Source: Ideonella sp. WA131b (GTDB lineage: Bacteria > Pseudomonadota > Gammaproteobacteria > Burkholderiales > Burkholderiaceae_C). From it: DNA of 64,000 bases. Location of the stretch: NCBI GenBank assembly GCA_023657425.1, contig JAGTJW010000001.1, forward strand, positions 2,108,001 to 2,172,000, given 5' to 3'. How positions within the stretch are numbered: the first letter of the stretch is position 1; every line of letters begins with the position of its first letter. Below the pieces are notes generated by a model. The model was not told where the DNA came from. It searched no databases and saw nothing but the letters and a program-made list of their open reading frames with translations. A program made the position numbers and the translations under genes. Below, in pieces: positions 26,433 to 34,077 of this stretch.

Positions 26433-27169
26433 CAGACCCGCACGCCCGCAAACAGGTAGCCGGCGTTGCGCAGCGTGTGGATCAGGTCCAGCGGCTCCAG
26501 CTTCTTGCGCAGCCGGCTCACCAGCAGGTCGACGGCGCGACTCTGGATGTCCTCGGCGGCGTGGCCGCGCAGGCGGCTGAGGATGTCGTCGCGGCTGAAC
26601 ACGCGGCCGGGCACGGCGGCCAGCATCAGCAGCAGCTCGAACTCGGTGCCGGTGAGCTCGACCGCCTGGCCGTCGAGCTGCACGCTGCGGCGGGCGGGGT
26701 CGATGACGAGCCGCTCGAAGCACAGGGGCGCGGGTGCGCCGGGCGTCGCCGCGGCGGTGGAGGCGCTTGCGGCGCTTCGCCGCCACACCGTCTGCAGCCG
26801 CGCCAGCAGCTCGCGCGGTTCGAAGGGCTTGGGCAGGTAGTCGTCGGCACCGAGCTCCAGGCCGACCACGCGGTCCATCACGTCGCCGCGCGCGGTGAGC
26901 ATCACGATAGGCAACGCGCCCAGCGGCGGCGGCTCGCGCCGCAGCACCCGGCACAGCTCGAAGCCGTCCATCTCGGGCAGCATCACGTCCAGCAGCGCGG
27001 CGTCGAAGCGGTCCGCGCCGCCGGTGCGCAGCAGGGCCAGCGCGTCGCTGGGGCGCGTGGCCTGCTGCAGCTCGATGCCGTGGCGGCGGAAGAACGCCGC
27101 CAGCGGCGCGCCCAGCGCCCCGTCGTCGTCGACGAGCAGCAGCCGGCGGGTCGCGGGCGGGGGCGTCAT
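26432..27169 (-). CDS. OmpR-family response regulator (second Spy-linked system)
   Basis: 245 aa. Receiver domain about 8-125 with LLVDDD, phosphoacceptor Asp61 in LLDVMLPEMDG, Thr in VMLTARGDV and Lys in LPKPFEPREL. An alanine-rich linker leads to a winged-helix domain (LTGTEFELLLMLAAVPGRVF and TLRNAGYLFAG). It lies 23 bases downstream of the second Spy-like gene and overlaps the kinase start, so one operon is likely. Confidence 0.94.
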   Translation of the reverse strand: MTPPPATRRLLLVDDDGALGAPLAAFFRRHGIELQQATRPSDALALLRTGGADRFDAALLDVMLPEMDGFELCRVLRREPPPLGALPIVMLTARGDVMDRVVGLELGADDYLPKPFEPRELLARLQTVWRRSAASASTAAATPGAPAPLCFERLVIDPARRSVQLDGQAVELTGTEFELLLMLAAVPGRVFSRDDILSRLRGHAAEDIQSRAVDLLVSRLRKKLEPLDLIHTLRNAGYLFAGVRV

Positions 27170-27192
27170 GGCGCGATGCTACGGCCCGGCGT

Positions 27193-27699
27193 TCAGCCGC
27201 CGCTGTGGCGACCGTGCTCGCCGCCCTCGTCGCGCCGGTCCAGCATCTCGCGCAACTCGGCCTGTTGCGCCGGGCGCAGGCTGTCGTAGAAGTCGGCCGC
27301 GGCGTTGATGAGCGCCGGGCTCTGCGCGCCGGCCGTCGCCAGCTGCGCCTGCACCAGCGTGTTGACGCGGCCGCGGTCGAAGCTGGTCCCGGCGATGGCG
27401 GCCCTGAACTCCCCGCGCGGGTCGGCACTGCTGGCCACCAGGGCGTTGCGCGTCTCGCGCAGGCGCTCGGTCAGCGTCGCGAGCTTGGCCTTCTGCGCTG
27501 CATCGAGCTCGAGCTTGCGGGCCGCGCGCTCGATCAGCCGGCCCTGCAGCGGCGCGGCCTCGGCGGCCGAGACAGCCTTCCAGCTGGCCATCGCGCCGAA
27601 GTGGCGGCCCTGCTCGCGGTGGGCGTAGGCGGCGAATCCGCCGAGCAGGGTGGCGGCAACGGCCACGCCGATGAGGCTGCGCTTGATCCAGGTCTTCAT
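27193..27699 (-). CDS. Spy/CpxP-like periplasmic protein (second copy)
   Basis: 168 aa with an N-terminal membrane/export segment (MKTWIKRSLIGVAVAATLLG). The remainder is helical with LTXXQ-like spacing (LELDAAQKAKLATLTERLRE and LRPAQQAELREML) and a His/Gly-rich end (EGGEHGRHSGG). It heads an operon with a response regulator and kinase on the minus strand. Little direct identity with the Spy-like protein at 8.1 kb is visible beyond the motif pattern. Probably a periplasmic chaperone or stress sensor partner. Confidence 0.8.
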   Translation of the reverse strand: MKTWIKRSLIGVAVAATLLGGFAAYAHREQGRHFGAMASWKAVSAAEAAPLQGRLIERAARKLELDAAQKAKLATLTERLRETRNALVASSADPRGEFRAAIAGTSFDRGRVNTLVQAQLATAGAQSPALINAAADFYDSLRPAQQAELREMLDRRDEGGEHGRHSGG

Positions 27700-27769
27700 G
27701 GGGAACTCCGGGGTGGGTGTAAGGTGTGCCCATGGTCGGCGGCAGGGCGCGCGGCGTCCTGTCGGCGCG

Positions 27770-27785
27770 GTATCGCTGCGTATCG
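27770..27785. promoter_or_regulatory. Tandem GTATCG direct repeat upstream of the second Spy-like gene
   Basis: GTATCG occurs at 27770-27775 and again at 27780-27785, a ten-base period, in the 162-base gap between the Spy-like gene (start 27699) and the divergent dehydrogenase (start 27862). Direct repeats about 10-11 bases apart are the usual form of OmpR-family regulator sites. Assignment to the adjacent regulator is inferred. Confidence 0.35.
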
Positions 27786-27861
27786 TTTCTTGTCAGGGCG
27801 GGTGTCCGGTGGCCGGTGGAACAATCGCGCCAGCCCCTTTTTGGACACGGAGATCCCCCGC

Positions 27862-28635
27862 ATGAACCTCACCGGCAAGACCGCCCTCGTCACCGGCAGC
27901 ACCAGCGGCATCGGCCTGGGCATCGCGCTCGCCCTGGCGCGCCAGGGCGCGACCCTGGTGCTCAACGGCTTCGGCGACGTTGACGGCGCCACGGCCCGCG
28001 TGGCGGCGCTGGGCGTGCCTGTGCACTACCACGGCGCCGACATGAGCCGGCCGGCCGAGATCGAGGCGATGATGGCCCACGCAGCGCAAGCTGCGGGTGG
28101 CGTCGACATCCTGGTCAACAACGCCGGCATCCAGCATGTGGCCAAGGTGGAGGACTTTCCGGTTGAACGCTGGGACGCGATCCTTGCCATCAACCTCTCG
28201 AGCGCCTTCCACACCAGCCGCCTGGCCATCCCGGGCATGCGCGCGCGCAACTGGGGCCGCATCATCAACATCGCCAGCGCGCACGGCCTGGTGGCCAGCG
28301 CCGCCAAGAGCGCCTACGTGGCCGCCAAGCACGGCATCGTCGGCCTCACCAAGGCCAGCGCGCTGGAGCTCGCCACCACCGGCGTGACGGTCAACGCCAT
28401 CTGCCCGGGCTGGGTGCTGACGCCGCTGGTGCAGAAGCAGATCGATGCGCGCGCCGAGCGCGAGGGCATCAGCCTCGACGCCGCGCGCGTGGCGCTGCTG
28501 GGCGAGAAGCAGCCCTCGCTGCAGTTCACCACGCCCGAGCAGCTGGGCGAGCTGGCGGTGTTCCTGTGCACCGAGGCCGCCGCCAACGTGCGCGGCGTGG
28601 CCTGGGCGGTGGACGGCGGCTGGACCGCCCAATAG
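27862..28635 (+). CDS. bdhA: 3-hydroxybutyrate dehydrogenase (SDR family)
   Basis: 257 aa classical short-chain dehydrogenase that interconverts D-3-hydroxybutyrate and acetoacetate with NAD(H), linked to use of polyhydroxybutyrate. Cofactor motif GSTSGIGLG near residue 13, NNAG at about 90, and catalytic Ser139, Tyr152 and Lys156 (INIASAHGLVAS, YVAAKHG). The loop PGWVLTPLVQKQIDARA is characteristic of 3-hydroxybutyrate dehydrogenases. GGAG precedes the ATG. It is convergent with the Bug-family gene downstream, with a hairpin between. Confidence 0.92.
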   Translation: MNLTGKTALVTGSTSGIGLGIALALARQGATLVLNGFGDVDGATARVAALGVPVHYHGADMSRPAEIEAMMAHAAQAAGGVDILVNNAGIQHVAKVEDFPVERWDAILAINLSSAFHTSRLAIPGMRARNWGRIINIASAHGLVASAAKSAYVAAKHGIVGLTKASALELATTGVTVNAICPGWVLTPLVQKQIDARAEREGISLDAARVALLGEKQPSLQFTTPEQLGELAVFLCTEAAANVRGVAWAVDGGWTAQ

Positions 28636-28716
28636 CCTCCAGAAAGCGGCAGGCCGCCAGGCCCCGCCGCCCCATCAAGCGGCCGCCACGGATCGGGCTC
28701 CGCCCGGCCGCAGGCG

Positions 28717-28736
28717 GCGCCCCCCTGGGGGGGCGC
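28717..28736. terminator. G/C hairpin between convergent genes, part of a repeat-like element
   Basis: GCGCCCCCC at 28717-28725 pairs with GGGGGGCGC at 28728-28736. The hairpin sits in a 124-base gap with further G-rich sequence, including nine consecutive Gs at 28751-28759 just before the Bug gene's stop. There is no T tract on either strand. It resembles the C/G-hairpin intergenic elements found repeatedly in Comamonadaceae-type genomes and could serve as a bidirectional terminator; both points are from memory and inference. Confidence 0.45.
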
Positions 28737-28759
28737 GCCGAAGGCGCTGCGGGGGGGGG

Positions 28760-29758
28760 TCAACTCTCTGCGGTGAACCCGATGCGCTTGACCAGCGGCC
28801 CCCAGCGCTCGAGCTCGGCGCGCTGGCTGCGCGCCATCTCGTCGATGGTGCTGCCCTGGGCGATGAGGCCCACGACGCCGATGCCGTCGATCACCGCCTT
28901 GTCGCGCAGCGCCGCGTTGATGGCCTGGTTGGCGGCCTGCACCACGGCCATCGGCGTGCGCGCCGGAGCGTGGAAGCCGAACCACTCCTCGGTGGTGAGC
29001 TCGCCGAAGCCCTGCTCGGCGAAGGTGGGCACCTCGGGTGCGAAGGGCAGGCGCGTGCGGCCCGAGAAGGCCAGGATGCGCAGCTTGCCGGCGCGGTGGT
29101 TGGCCAGGAAGTCGCCGCCGGGCGTGAACATGCAGGCGATCTGGCCGCCCACCACGTCGGTGATGCCCGGCACGCTGCCGCGGTAGGGGATGTGCTTGAA
29201 CTCGAAGTTCTGGCTCAGCCCGAGCAGCGCGCCCAGGAAGTGCGGCGTGCTGCCGGCGGCGGGGCTGCCGTAGTTGGCCTTGTCGGGGTTGGCCTTGGCC
29301 CAGGCGATGAAGCCGCGCACGTCCTTCACGCTGTCGGGCACCACAGGGCCCACCGCGAAGCCGTGGTGGATGATGGCCGTGGTGGACACCGGCTGGAAGT
29401 CCACCGTCGGGTCGTAGCTGAGTTTGCGGTACACGTGCGGGTAGATCGACACCGTGCTGTACGGGCCCATGCACAGCACCGAGCCGTCGCTGGGCGAGGC
29501 CTTCAGCGTGTCCAGCGCGATGCGGCCGCCGGCACCGGGCTTGTTCTCCACGATGGCGGCGTTCTTGGCATACGGCGTGCCGGCCACACGCTCGGCGATG
29601 CGGCGGCAGACGATGTCGCCGGCACTGCCGGCCGGAAAGCCGTACAGGAACTTCGGCTGATCGAACGGCAGTCCCGGGGCCTGCGCGGTGGCGCGGCCGG
29701 CCACTCCGGTGGCCGCCAGCGCGCCGAGGGCGAGGGTCTGTCGACGGGTGAGGCTCAT
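28760..29758 (-). CDS. Bug-family (TctC-like) periplasmic substrate-binding protein
   Basis: 332 aa with an export signal starting MSLTRRQTLALGALA, which has a twin-arginine-like pair. Bug proteins bind carboxylates or aromatic acids for tripartite tricarboxylate transporters. Family landmarks are FPAGSAGDIVCRRIAE, VENKPGAGGRIALD and YGSPAAGSTPHFLG. No TctA/TctB membrane genes are nearby, as is common for this expanded family in Burkholderiales. It is the last gene of the CoA-ligase cluster, so its ligand may be an aromatic acid used by that pathway. Confidence 0.92.
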   Translation of the reverse strand: MSLTRRQTLALGALAATGVAGRATAQAPGLPFDQPKFLYGFPAGSAGDIVCRRIAERVAGTPYAKNAAIVENKPGAGGRIALDTLKASPSDGSVLCMGPYSTVSIYPHVYRKLSYDPTVDFQPVSTTAIIHHGFAVGPVVPDSVKDVRGFIAWAKANPDKANYGSPAAGSTPHFLGALLGLSQNFEFKHIPYRGSVPGITDVVGGQIACMFTPGGDFLANHRAGKLRILAFSGRTRLPFAPEVPTFAEQGFGELTTEEWFGFHAPARTPMAVVQAANQAINAALRDKAVIDGIGVVGLIAQGSTIDEMARSQRAELERWGPLVKRIGFTAES

Positions 29759-29798
29759 CGTGTGTCTCCTGGGGTCGTGGGCGTGGGGGAACAGGGAT

Positions 29799-30245
29799 TC
29801 AGCGGCACATCGCCACGATGTCCTCGGGCGGCGGGATGGCCTTCAGGCGCGACGGGTCGTCGGGGTGGTGCACGACGAAGGCGCGCACCTCGGTGCCTTC
29901 GCAGAGCAGCAAGTCGCCGCGCATCACCTGGTGGCGATGGCGGAAGACCTTGCGCTCCCAGGCCGTGACGCTGGTGTGCACCTCCAGCGTCTCGCCGTAA
30001 GTGGCCGGGTTGATGAAGCGCGTGTGCGTCTCCAGCACCGGCGTGCCGACGATGCCGCGGGTGGCCGTGAGCTCGCGCCACGGCGGCAGCCCCATGGCCA
30101 TGAAGTAGGCCAGCGAGGCCTGGTCCATCCAGCGCGCGAAGTTCGGGAAGAAGACGATGCCCGCCGGGTCGCAGTCGCCGAAGTGCACCTGCACGCGGTG
30201 CACGTACACGCGCGGCGTGCCGGTGGCGTCGGCGCCTTCGTTCAT
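29799..30245 (-). CDS. Acyl-CoA thioesterase (4-hydroxybenzoyl-CoA thioesterase type)
   Basis: 148 aa hot-dog fold enzyme. HFGDCDPAGIVFFPNFARW near residue 21 is the 4HBT signature with the catalytic aspartate in DCDPAG. It would release free acid from an aryl- or acyl-CoA. Its ATG overlaps the crotonase stop by four bases (ATGA), and the Bug gene follows 40 bases later, so it belongs to the CoA-ligase operon. Exact substrate unknown. Confidence 0.88.
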   Translation of the reverse strand: MNEGADATGTPRVYVHRVQVHFGDCDPAGIVFFPNFARWMDQASLAYFMAMGLPPWRELTATRGIVGTPVLETHTRFINPATYGETLEVHTSVTAWERKVFRHRHQVMRGDLLLCEGTEVRAFVVHHPDDPSRLKAIPPPEDIVAMCR

Positions 30246-31069
30246 GACGGCCGGCTCACCTTGGCGGCGCGCTTTTCCAGGAAAGCGCGCACGCGCTCCT
30301 TGGCCGCCTCGTCGCCCTGCGCGATGCTGGACATCAGGCTCTCGACGAACAAGCCATCGGCGGCCGGCAGGTCGGCGATGCGTGGCAGCGCCTGCGTGAT
30401 GGCGTAGTTGGACAGCGGCGCGTTCTGCGCGATCTTCAGGCCCAGCCCCATCGCCTGGGCCAGGCCCTGGCCGTTGCCGACGCGGTAGTTGCTCAGGCCG
30501 AAGGCCTGGCCTTCGTCGGCATCGAAGCTGCGGCCGGTGAGCATCATGTCCGTCATGCGCGAGCTGCCCAGGAGGCGCGGGATGCGCACCGAGCCGCCGC
30601 CGCCCACGAAGATGCCGCGCGTGCCCTCGGGCAGGGCGTAGAAGGTGCCGTCCTCGGCCACGCGCAGGTGGGCCGAGGCCGCCAGTTCCAGGCCGCCGCC
30701 CACCACGGCGCCGTGCAGCACGGCGATCACCGGCACCGGCCCGTACTGCAGGGCGTCGAAGCAGGCATGCCAGGCGCGCGAGTGCTGCATGCCCTCGGCC
30801 ACGGTGCGCTCGCTCACCTCCGACAGATCCAGCCCGGCGCAGAAGTGCTCGCCCTCGCCGCTGAGCACGAGCGCGCGCACGTCCTTGGGCAGGTTGACGA
30901 TGACGGTGTGGATCTGCGCCAGGAGCCCGTCGGAGATGCTGTTGCGCTTGGCCGGGCGGTTCAGGCGCAGGTGGAACACGGGGCCGGCGCGCTGCAGCAC
31001 GAGCAGGTCGAGCGCGGCGAACACGCCCGTGGCGGGCACGGGATCGAAGGAGGGGAGGGGAGTTGTCAT
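30242..31069 (-). CDS. Crotonase/enoyl-CoA hydratase family protein
   Basis: 275 aa. The crotonase oxyanion hole segments are GEGEHFCAGLDLSEV (about 72) and LHGAVVGGGLELAASAHLRV (about 120); a conserved glutamate is present in LPEGTRGIFVGGGG. In a cluster with a feruloyl-CoA synthase-like ligase it may hydrate or cleave the side chain of an aryl-propenoyl-CoA. A typical p-hydroxycinnamoyl-CoA hydratase/lyase would usually have an aldehyde dehydrogenase gene next to it, which is absent here, so the reaction is uncertain. Twelve bases separate it from the ligase stop. Confidence 0.9.
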   Translation of the reverse strand: MTTPLPSFDPVPATGVFAALDLLVLQRAGPVFHLRLNRPAKRNSISDGLLAQIHTVIVNLPKDVRALVLSGEGEHFCAGLDLSEVSERTVAEGMQHSRAWHACFDALQYGPVPVIAVLHGAVVGGGLELAASAHLRVAEDGTFYALPEGTRGIFVGGGGSVRIPRLLGSSRMTDMMLTGRSFDADEGQAFGLSNYRVGNGQGLAQAMGLGLKIAQNAPLSNYAITQALPRIADLPAADGLFVESLMSSIAQGDEAAKERVRAFLEKRAAKVSRPS

Positions 31070-31081
31070 ACAGGGGAGAGG

Positions 31082-32884
31082 TCAGCGGCGCACCGTGCGG
31101 GCGTCCGGGGTGTCTGCGTGCAGCGCGGCCACTTCGGCGGCGCGGCGTGTGAGCGCGATGCGCTGGTTGAGGTAGCCCTTGTCGGTGATCTCGCCGCTGG
31201 CGGCATCGGGCAGGCCGTCCAGCCAGCGCAGGCGAGTGGGCACCTGCGACGAGCCGCCGCCCTCGGCGGCCAGCCGAACCAGGCCCTCGTGCAGCCGCTT
31301 GGCACGCTCGGCCTCGGGCAGCGCGCGGCCGGCTTCGCTGAGGAACAGCAAGGCACCCAGCTCGCCGCGGTCGTGCCCGGTGATCACGGCATCGGCCACC
31401 CAGGGCGACAGCGCCGAGACGAGCTTGACACGCAGCGTGCCCACGCTGACCCAGGTGCCGCTGGTGAGCTTGAAGTCCTCGGCCACGCGGCCGTCGAAGA
31501 CGATGCCCTGCAAGGGGTCGGCCTCGTCGCGCAGCAGGCCGGCGTCACCGATGCGGTAGTAGCCGTCCTCGTCGAAGGCGGCGGCCGTGGCCTCGGGGTT
31601 GTGGCGGTAGCCGGGCGTGACGTTGTCGCCGCGGATGCGCAGCTCCAGCTTGCCGCCCCCGGCCGGCACGAACTTCACCTCGGCACCCGGCATGGGCAGG
31701 CCGATGACGCCAGGGCGGTCGAGCCGCCAGTTGGCAAAGGTCACGGCCGGGGCCGTCTCGGTGCTGCCCCAGCTGGTGGTCATCCACAGCGGCTGCTCGC
31801 GCACCTTTGTTGCCAAGGCCTCCAGGCGCTGCCAGGTGGCCGGCGGCATGCCGGCCCCGGCGTAGAACAGCATGCGCAGGCGGCCGAGCAGACGGTGGGC
31901 GAGGTCGAGGTCGGCCTCCAGCGCCGGCAGCATCATCTCGTAGCCGCGCGGCACGTTGAAGTACACGGTGGGCTGCACCGTCTTCAGGTGGGCCAGCGTG
32001 CGGGCCACCAGTGCCGGCAGCGGGCGGCCGTCGTCGATGTACAGCGTGCCGCCGTGGCGCAGCGCCATGTTCAGGTTGTGGTTGCTGCCGAAGGTGTGGC
32101 TCCAGGGCAGCCAGTCCAGGAGCACGGGCTTTTCGTGCGCCAGGAAGCGCAGCGTCTGCGCCAGCATCTGCTGGTTGGCGCACAGCATGCGCTGGGTGTT
32201 GATCACGACCTTGGGCGTGCCGGTGGAGCCGCTGGTCAGCAGGTACTTGGCGTGGGTGTCGGGCGTGACGCGCGCATAGGCCTCGGCGACGGCGCCCGTT
32301 TCAGGCGTGTCCAGCAGCCGTGCGAACGGCAGGGCGCCGGGCACCGAGCCGGCCCCCTGCGAAAAAACCAGCGGCACGCCCAGCTTCGCGCCGGCCACGG
32401 CCGGCGCATAGACCTCGGCATCGCTGGCGTACACCAGCGCCGGCTGCAGGGCCTCGAAGATGGCATGCAGGCGCGAGAAGTCGGGCCCGGCGAGCCGGCT
32501 GTAGCCGCTGGAGACGGTGCAGGCGGGCCGGCCCACGTGCATGGCGGCCAGCATCAGCACGGCGTGGTCGAGCGCGTTGTCCGACAGCACCACCACCGGG
32601 CCTTCGGGCAACGCCAGGTCGAGCAGGGCCTGGCCCACGGCGCCGATGCGCTGGCGCAGCGCGCCCCAGGGCAGCACCGTCCAGCCGCCAGCGCCGTCGG
32701 GCTCGGCCAGCGCGGCGGCGTCGGGCGTTGTGCGGGCCCAGTGTTCGATCCACTCACCCACGCAGCGGGCGTAGGGCTGCAGCGGCTCGGGGTGGCGCAG
32801 CAGGTAGGCGCCGCCACCGAGATTGATGCGCTCGGTGCGCCGCGGCGCCAGCTGCGCGGGATCGTCGAAGAACGCGGCGGACAT
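31082..32884 (-). CDS. Feruloyl-CoA synthase-like AMP-forming ligase
   Basis: 600 aa ANL-superfamily enzyme that activates a carboxylic acid as acyl-AMP and then CoA ester. The phosphate loop is LLTSGSTGTPKVV (about 215), with WGSTETAPAVTFANW for the A5 motif and YYRIGDAG for the A7 region; the hinge is at FDGRVAEDFKLTSG. The EDFKLTSGTWV hinge and the N-terminal PLQPYARCVGEWIEHWA match feruloyl-CoA synthases. Start MSAAFFDDPA was chosen; an ATG nine codons upstream is possible. A palindrome 24 bases upstream of the start, shared with the divergent TetR gene, suggests repression by that regulator. Confidence 0.88.
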   Translation of the reverse strand: MSAAFFDDPAQLAPRRTERINLGGGAYLLRHPEPLQPYARCVGEWIEHWARTTPDAAALAEPDGAGGWTVLPWGALRQRIGAVGQALLDLALPEGPVVVLSDNALDHAVLMLAAMHVGRPACTVSSGYSRLAGPDFSRLHAIFEALQPALVYASDAEVYAPAVAGAKLGVPLVFSQGAGSVPGALPFARLLDTPETGAVAEAYARVTPDTHAKYLLTSGSTGTPKVVINTQRMLCANQQMLAQTLRFLAHEKPVLLDWLPWSHTFGSNHNLNMALRHGGTLYIDDGRPLPALVARTLAHLKTVQPTVYFNVPRGYEMMLPALEADLDLAHRLLGRLRMLFYAGAGMPPATWQRLEALATKVREQPLWMTTSWGSTETAPAVTFANWRLDRPGVIGLPMPGAEVKFVPAGGGKLELRIRGDNVTPGYRHNPEATAAAFDEDGYYRIGDAGLLRDEADPLQGIVFDGRVAEDFKLTSGTWVSVGTLRVKLVSALSPWVADAVITGHDRGELGALLFLSEAGRALPEAERAKRLHEGLVRLAAEGGGSSQVPTRLRWLDGLPDAASGEITDKGYLNQRIALTRRAAEVAALHADTPDARTVRR

Positions 32885-32907
32885 CGGGTCTCCAGTCTCG
32901 CTCGAAT

Positions 32908-32925
32908 CCATACAGTGGTGTATGG
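32908..32925. promoter_or_regulatory. Perfect palindromic operator before the CoA-ligase operon
   Basis: CCATACA and TGTATGG form seven-base arms around the spacer GTGG, 24 bases upstream of the ligase start codon. A near-identical copy lies 80 bases away, centre to centre, next to the TetR-family start. The arms and position fit a TetR-dimer operator. Confidence 0.72.
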
Positions 32926-32987
32926 CTTGTGGCGCGATGCTAGGGCGTGACCCCGTTGCCGACATTGGGGAACACCATGATGGGAGT

Positions 32988-33005
32988 CCATACAGTGATG
33001 TATGT
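32988..33005. promoter_or_regulatory. Second palindromic operator before the TetR gene
   Basis: CCATACA-GTGA-TGTATGT repeats the first operator with one mismatch in the outermost pair and one in the spacer. It ends 29 bases before the TetR-family ATG, so the regulator probably represses itself as well as the divergent operon. Confidence 0.7.
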
Positions 33006-33034
33006 CGCCAGGCTGTCGATGGCATCATGTCGGC

Positions 33035-33679
33035 ATGAGCACACCCCCGGTCCGGCCCCTTCCTGCCGCGCGCCCCGCGCGCAGCCGCAAGCCCGCGGCA
33101 CGCGCAGCCAAGGCGGTGCTGGGGCCCGAGGACTGGGTGCGCGCTGCCACCGAGGTGCTGGTGGACCACGGCATCGACCACGTGCGCGTCGATGTGCTGG
33201 CCGGTGAGCTGGGCGTCACGCGCGGCAGCTTCTACTGGCACTTCCGTGACCGCGAGGACCTGCTGCGCCGCGTGCTGCAGGCCTGGCGCGAAGAGGCCAC
33301 CGTGCAGCTGACGCGCCGGCTGGCGGTGGCGCGCAGCGATCCGCGCGAACTGCTGTCCGACGTGATCACGCTGCCCTTCCGGGGCCGTGCGGCCGCGCGG
33401 GCCGCGCGCATCGAGCTGGCCATCCGGGCCTGGGCGCGGCGCGACCCGATGGCCCGCCAGGCGCTGGACGAGGCCGACGCCGCCCGTATGGGCTACCACG
33501 AGGCGCTGTTCCAGGCGCTGGGCTTTGCGCACGATGAAGCTCAGCACCGTGCCTTCCTGCTCTATGGCTACGAGGTTGCCGAGTCCTTGATGCCTGGCCA
33601 GGGCGGCGCCGAGCGGCGCGACGCCCGGCGCCGTTTTGTGCTGCAGCTGGTGCAGCAGCCGCTGGCCGGGCGGCGTTGA
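33035..33679 (+). CDS. TetR-family transcriptional regulator
   Basis: 214 aa. A basic Ala/Pro/Arg-rich leader of about 30 residues precedes the TetR DNA-binding domain, with helix-turn-helix VDVLAGELGVTRGSFYWHF around residue 62. The helical C-terminal half is the ligand and dimerisation domain. It is divergent from the feruloyl-CoA synthase-like operon, and two copies of an 18-base palindrome lie in the shared gap, one before each gene. An aromatic acyl-CoA or acid is a plausible ligand; this is inference. Confidence 0.92.
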   Translation: MSTPPVRPLPAARPARSRKPAARAAKAVLGPEDWVRAATEVLVDHGIDHVRVDVLAGELGVTRGSFYWHFRDREDLLRRVLQAWREEATVQLTRRLAVARSDPRELLSDVITLPFRGRAAARAARIELAIRAWARRDPMARQALDEADAARMGYHEALFQALGFAHDEAQHRAFLLYGYEVAESLMPGQGGAERRDARRRFVLQLVQQPLAGRR

Positions 33680-34077
33680 GCGCTGCTCGTGGCCGAGCCC
33701 CCAGCGGCAAGCGGGGGTGCGCCCGCTCGCCGGGTCGCGTGTTGTCTTGAGGCAACGTTTCTCGCCCATCGGGGGGTGTCTGTTTCGCCCTGGATCCGCA
33801 CCCGGGCACCGGCGCGCCGTCGTGGCCTGTCGGGTCTGCGACGAGCAGGGCACCCTCGCTGCGGGCCGACATCGCGGTGCACCGATGCAGCCCATTGGCT
33901 ATTGAGGATGCGGCTGGGTACCGGTGATTTCCCTAGGGCGCGGAGTTTGGCAAGCCCTCGTTCGCAACAGGCAAAGCGTCAATAAACTGTGGCAATCCTG
34001 GCTTGATCGGCGCACTGCATCCTCCCTTTGGGTGAGGGCAGCGCCCTGAGCCCGCCCCTACTTTCTGGAGTGATTTC
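33680..34077. other. 398-base intergenic region with the TonB receptor leader
   Basis: I see no convincing gene here. Just after the TetR stop, CCCCC (33698-33702) and GGGGG (33713-33717) could form a weak bulged hairpin without a T tract. Near the right end TTCGCA (33961-33966) and TAAACT (33983-33988), 16 bases apart, make a tolerable sigma-70 promoter for the TonB-dependent receptor, and GGAG lies nine bases before its ATG. Confidence 0.4.

Noticed and set aside
26433-27428. Upstream extension of the second kinase to 778 aa
   Set aside because: The upstream part is out-of-frame translation of the response regulator; the kinase ATG overlaps the regulator stop.
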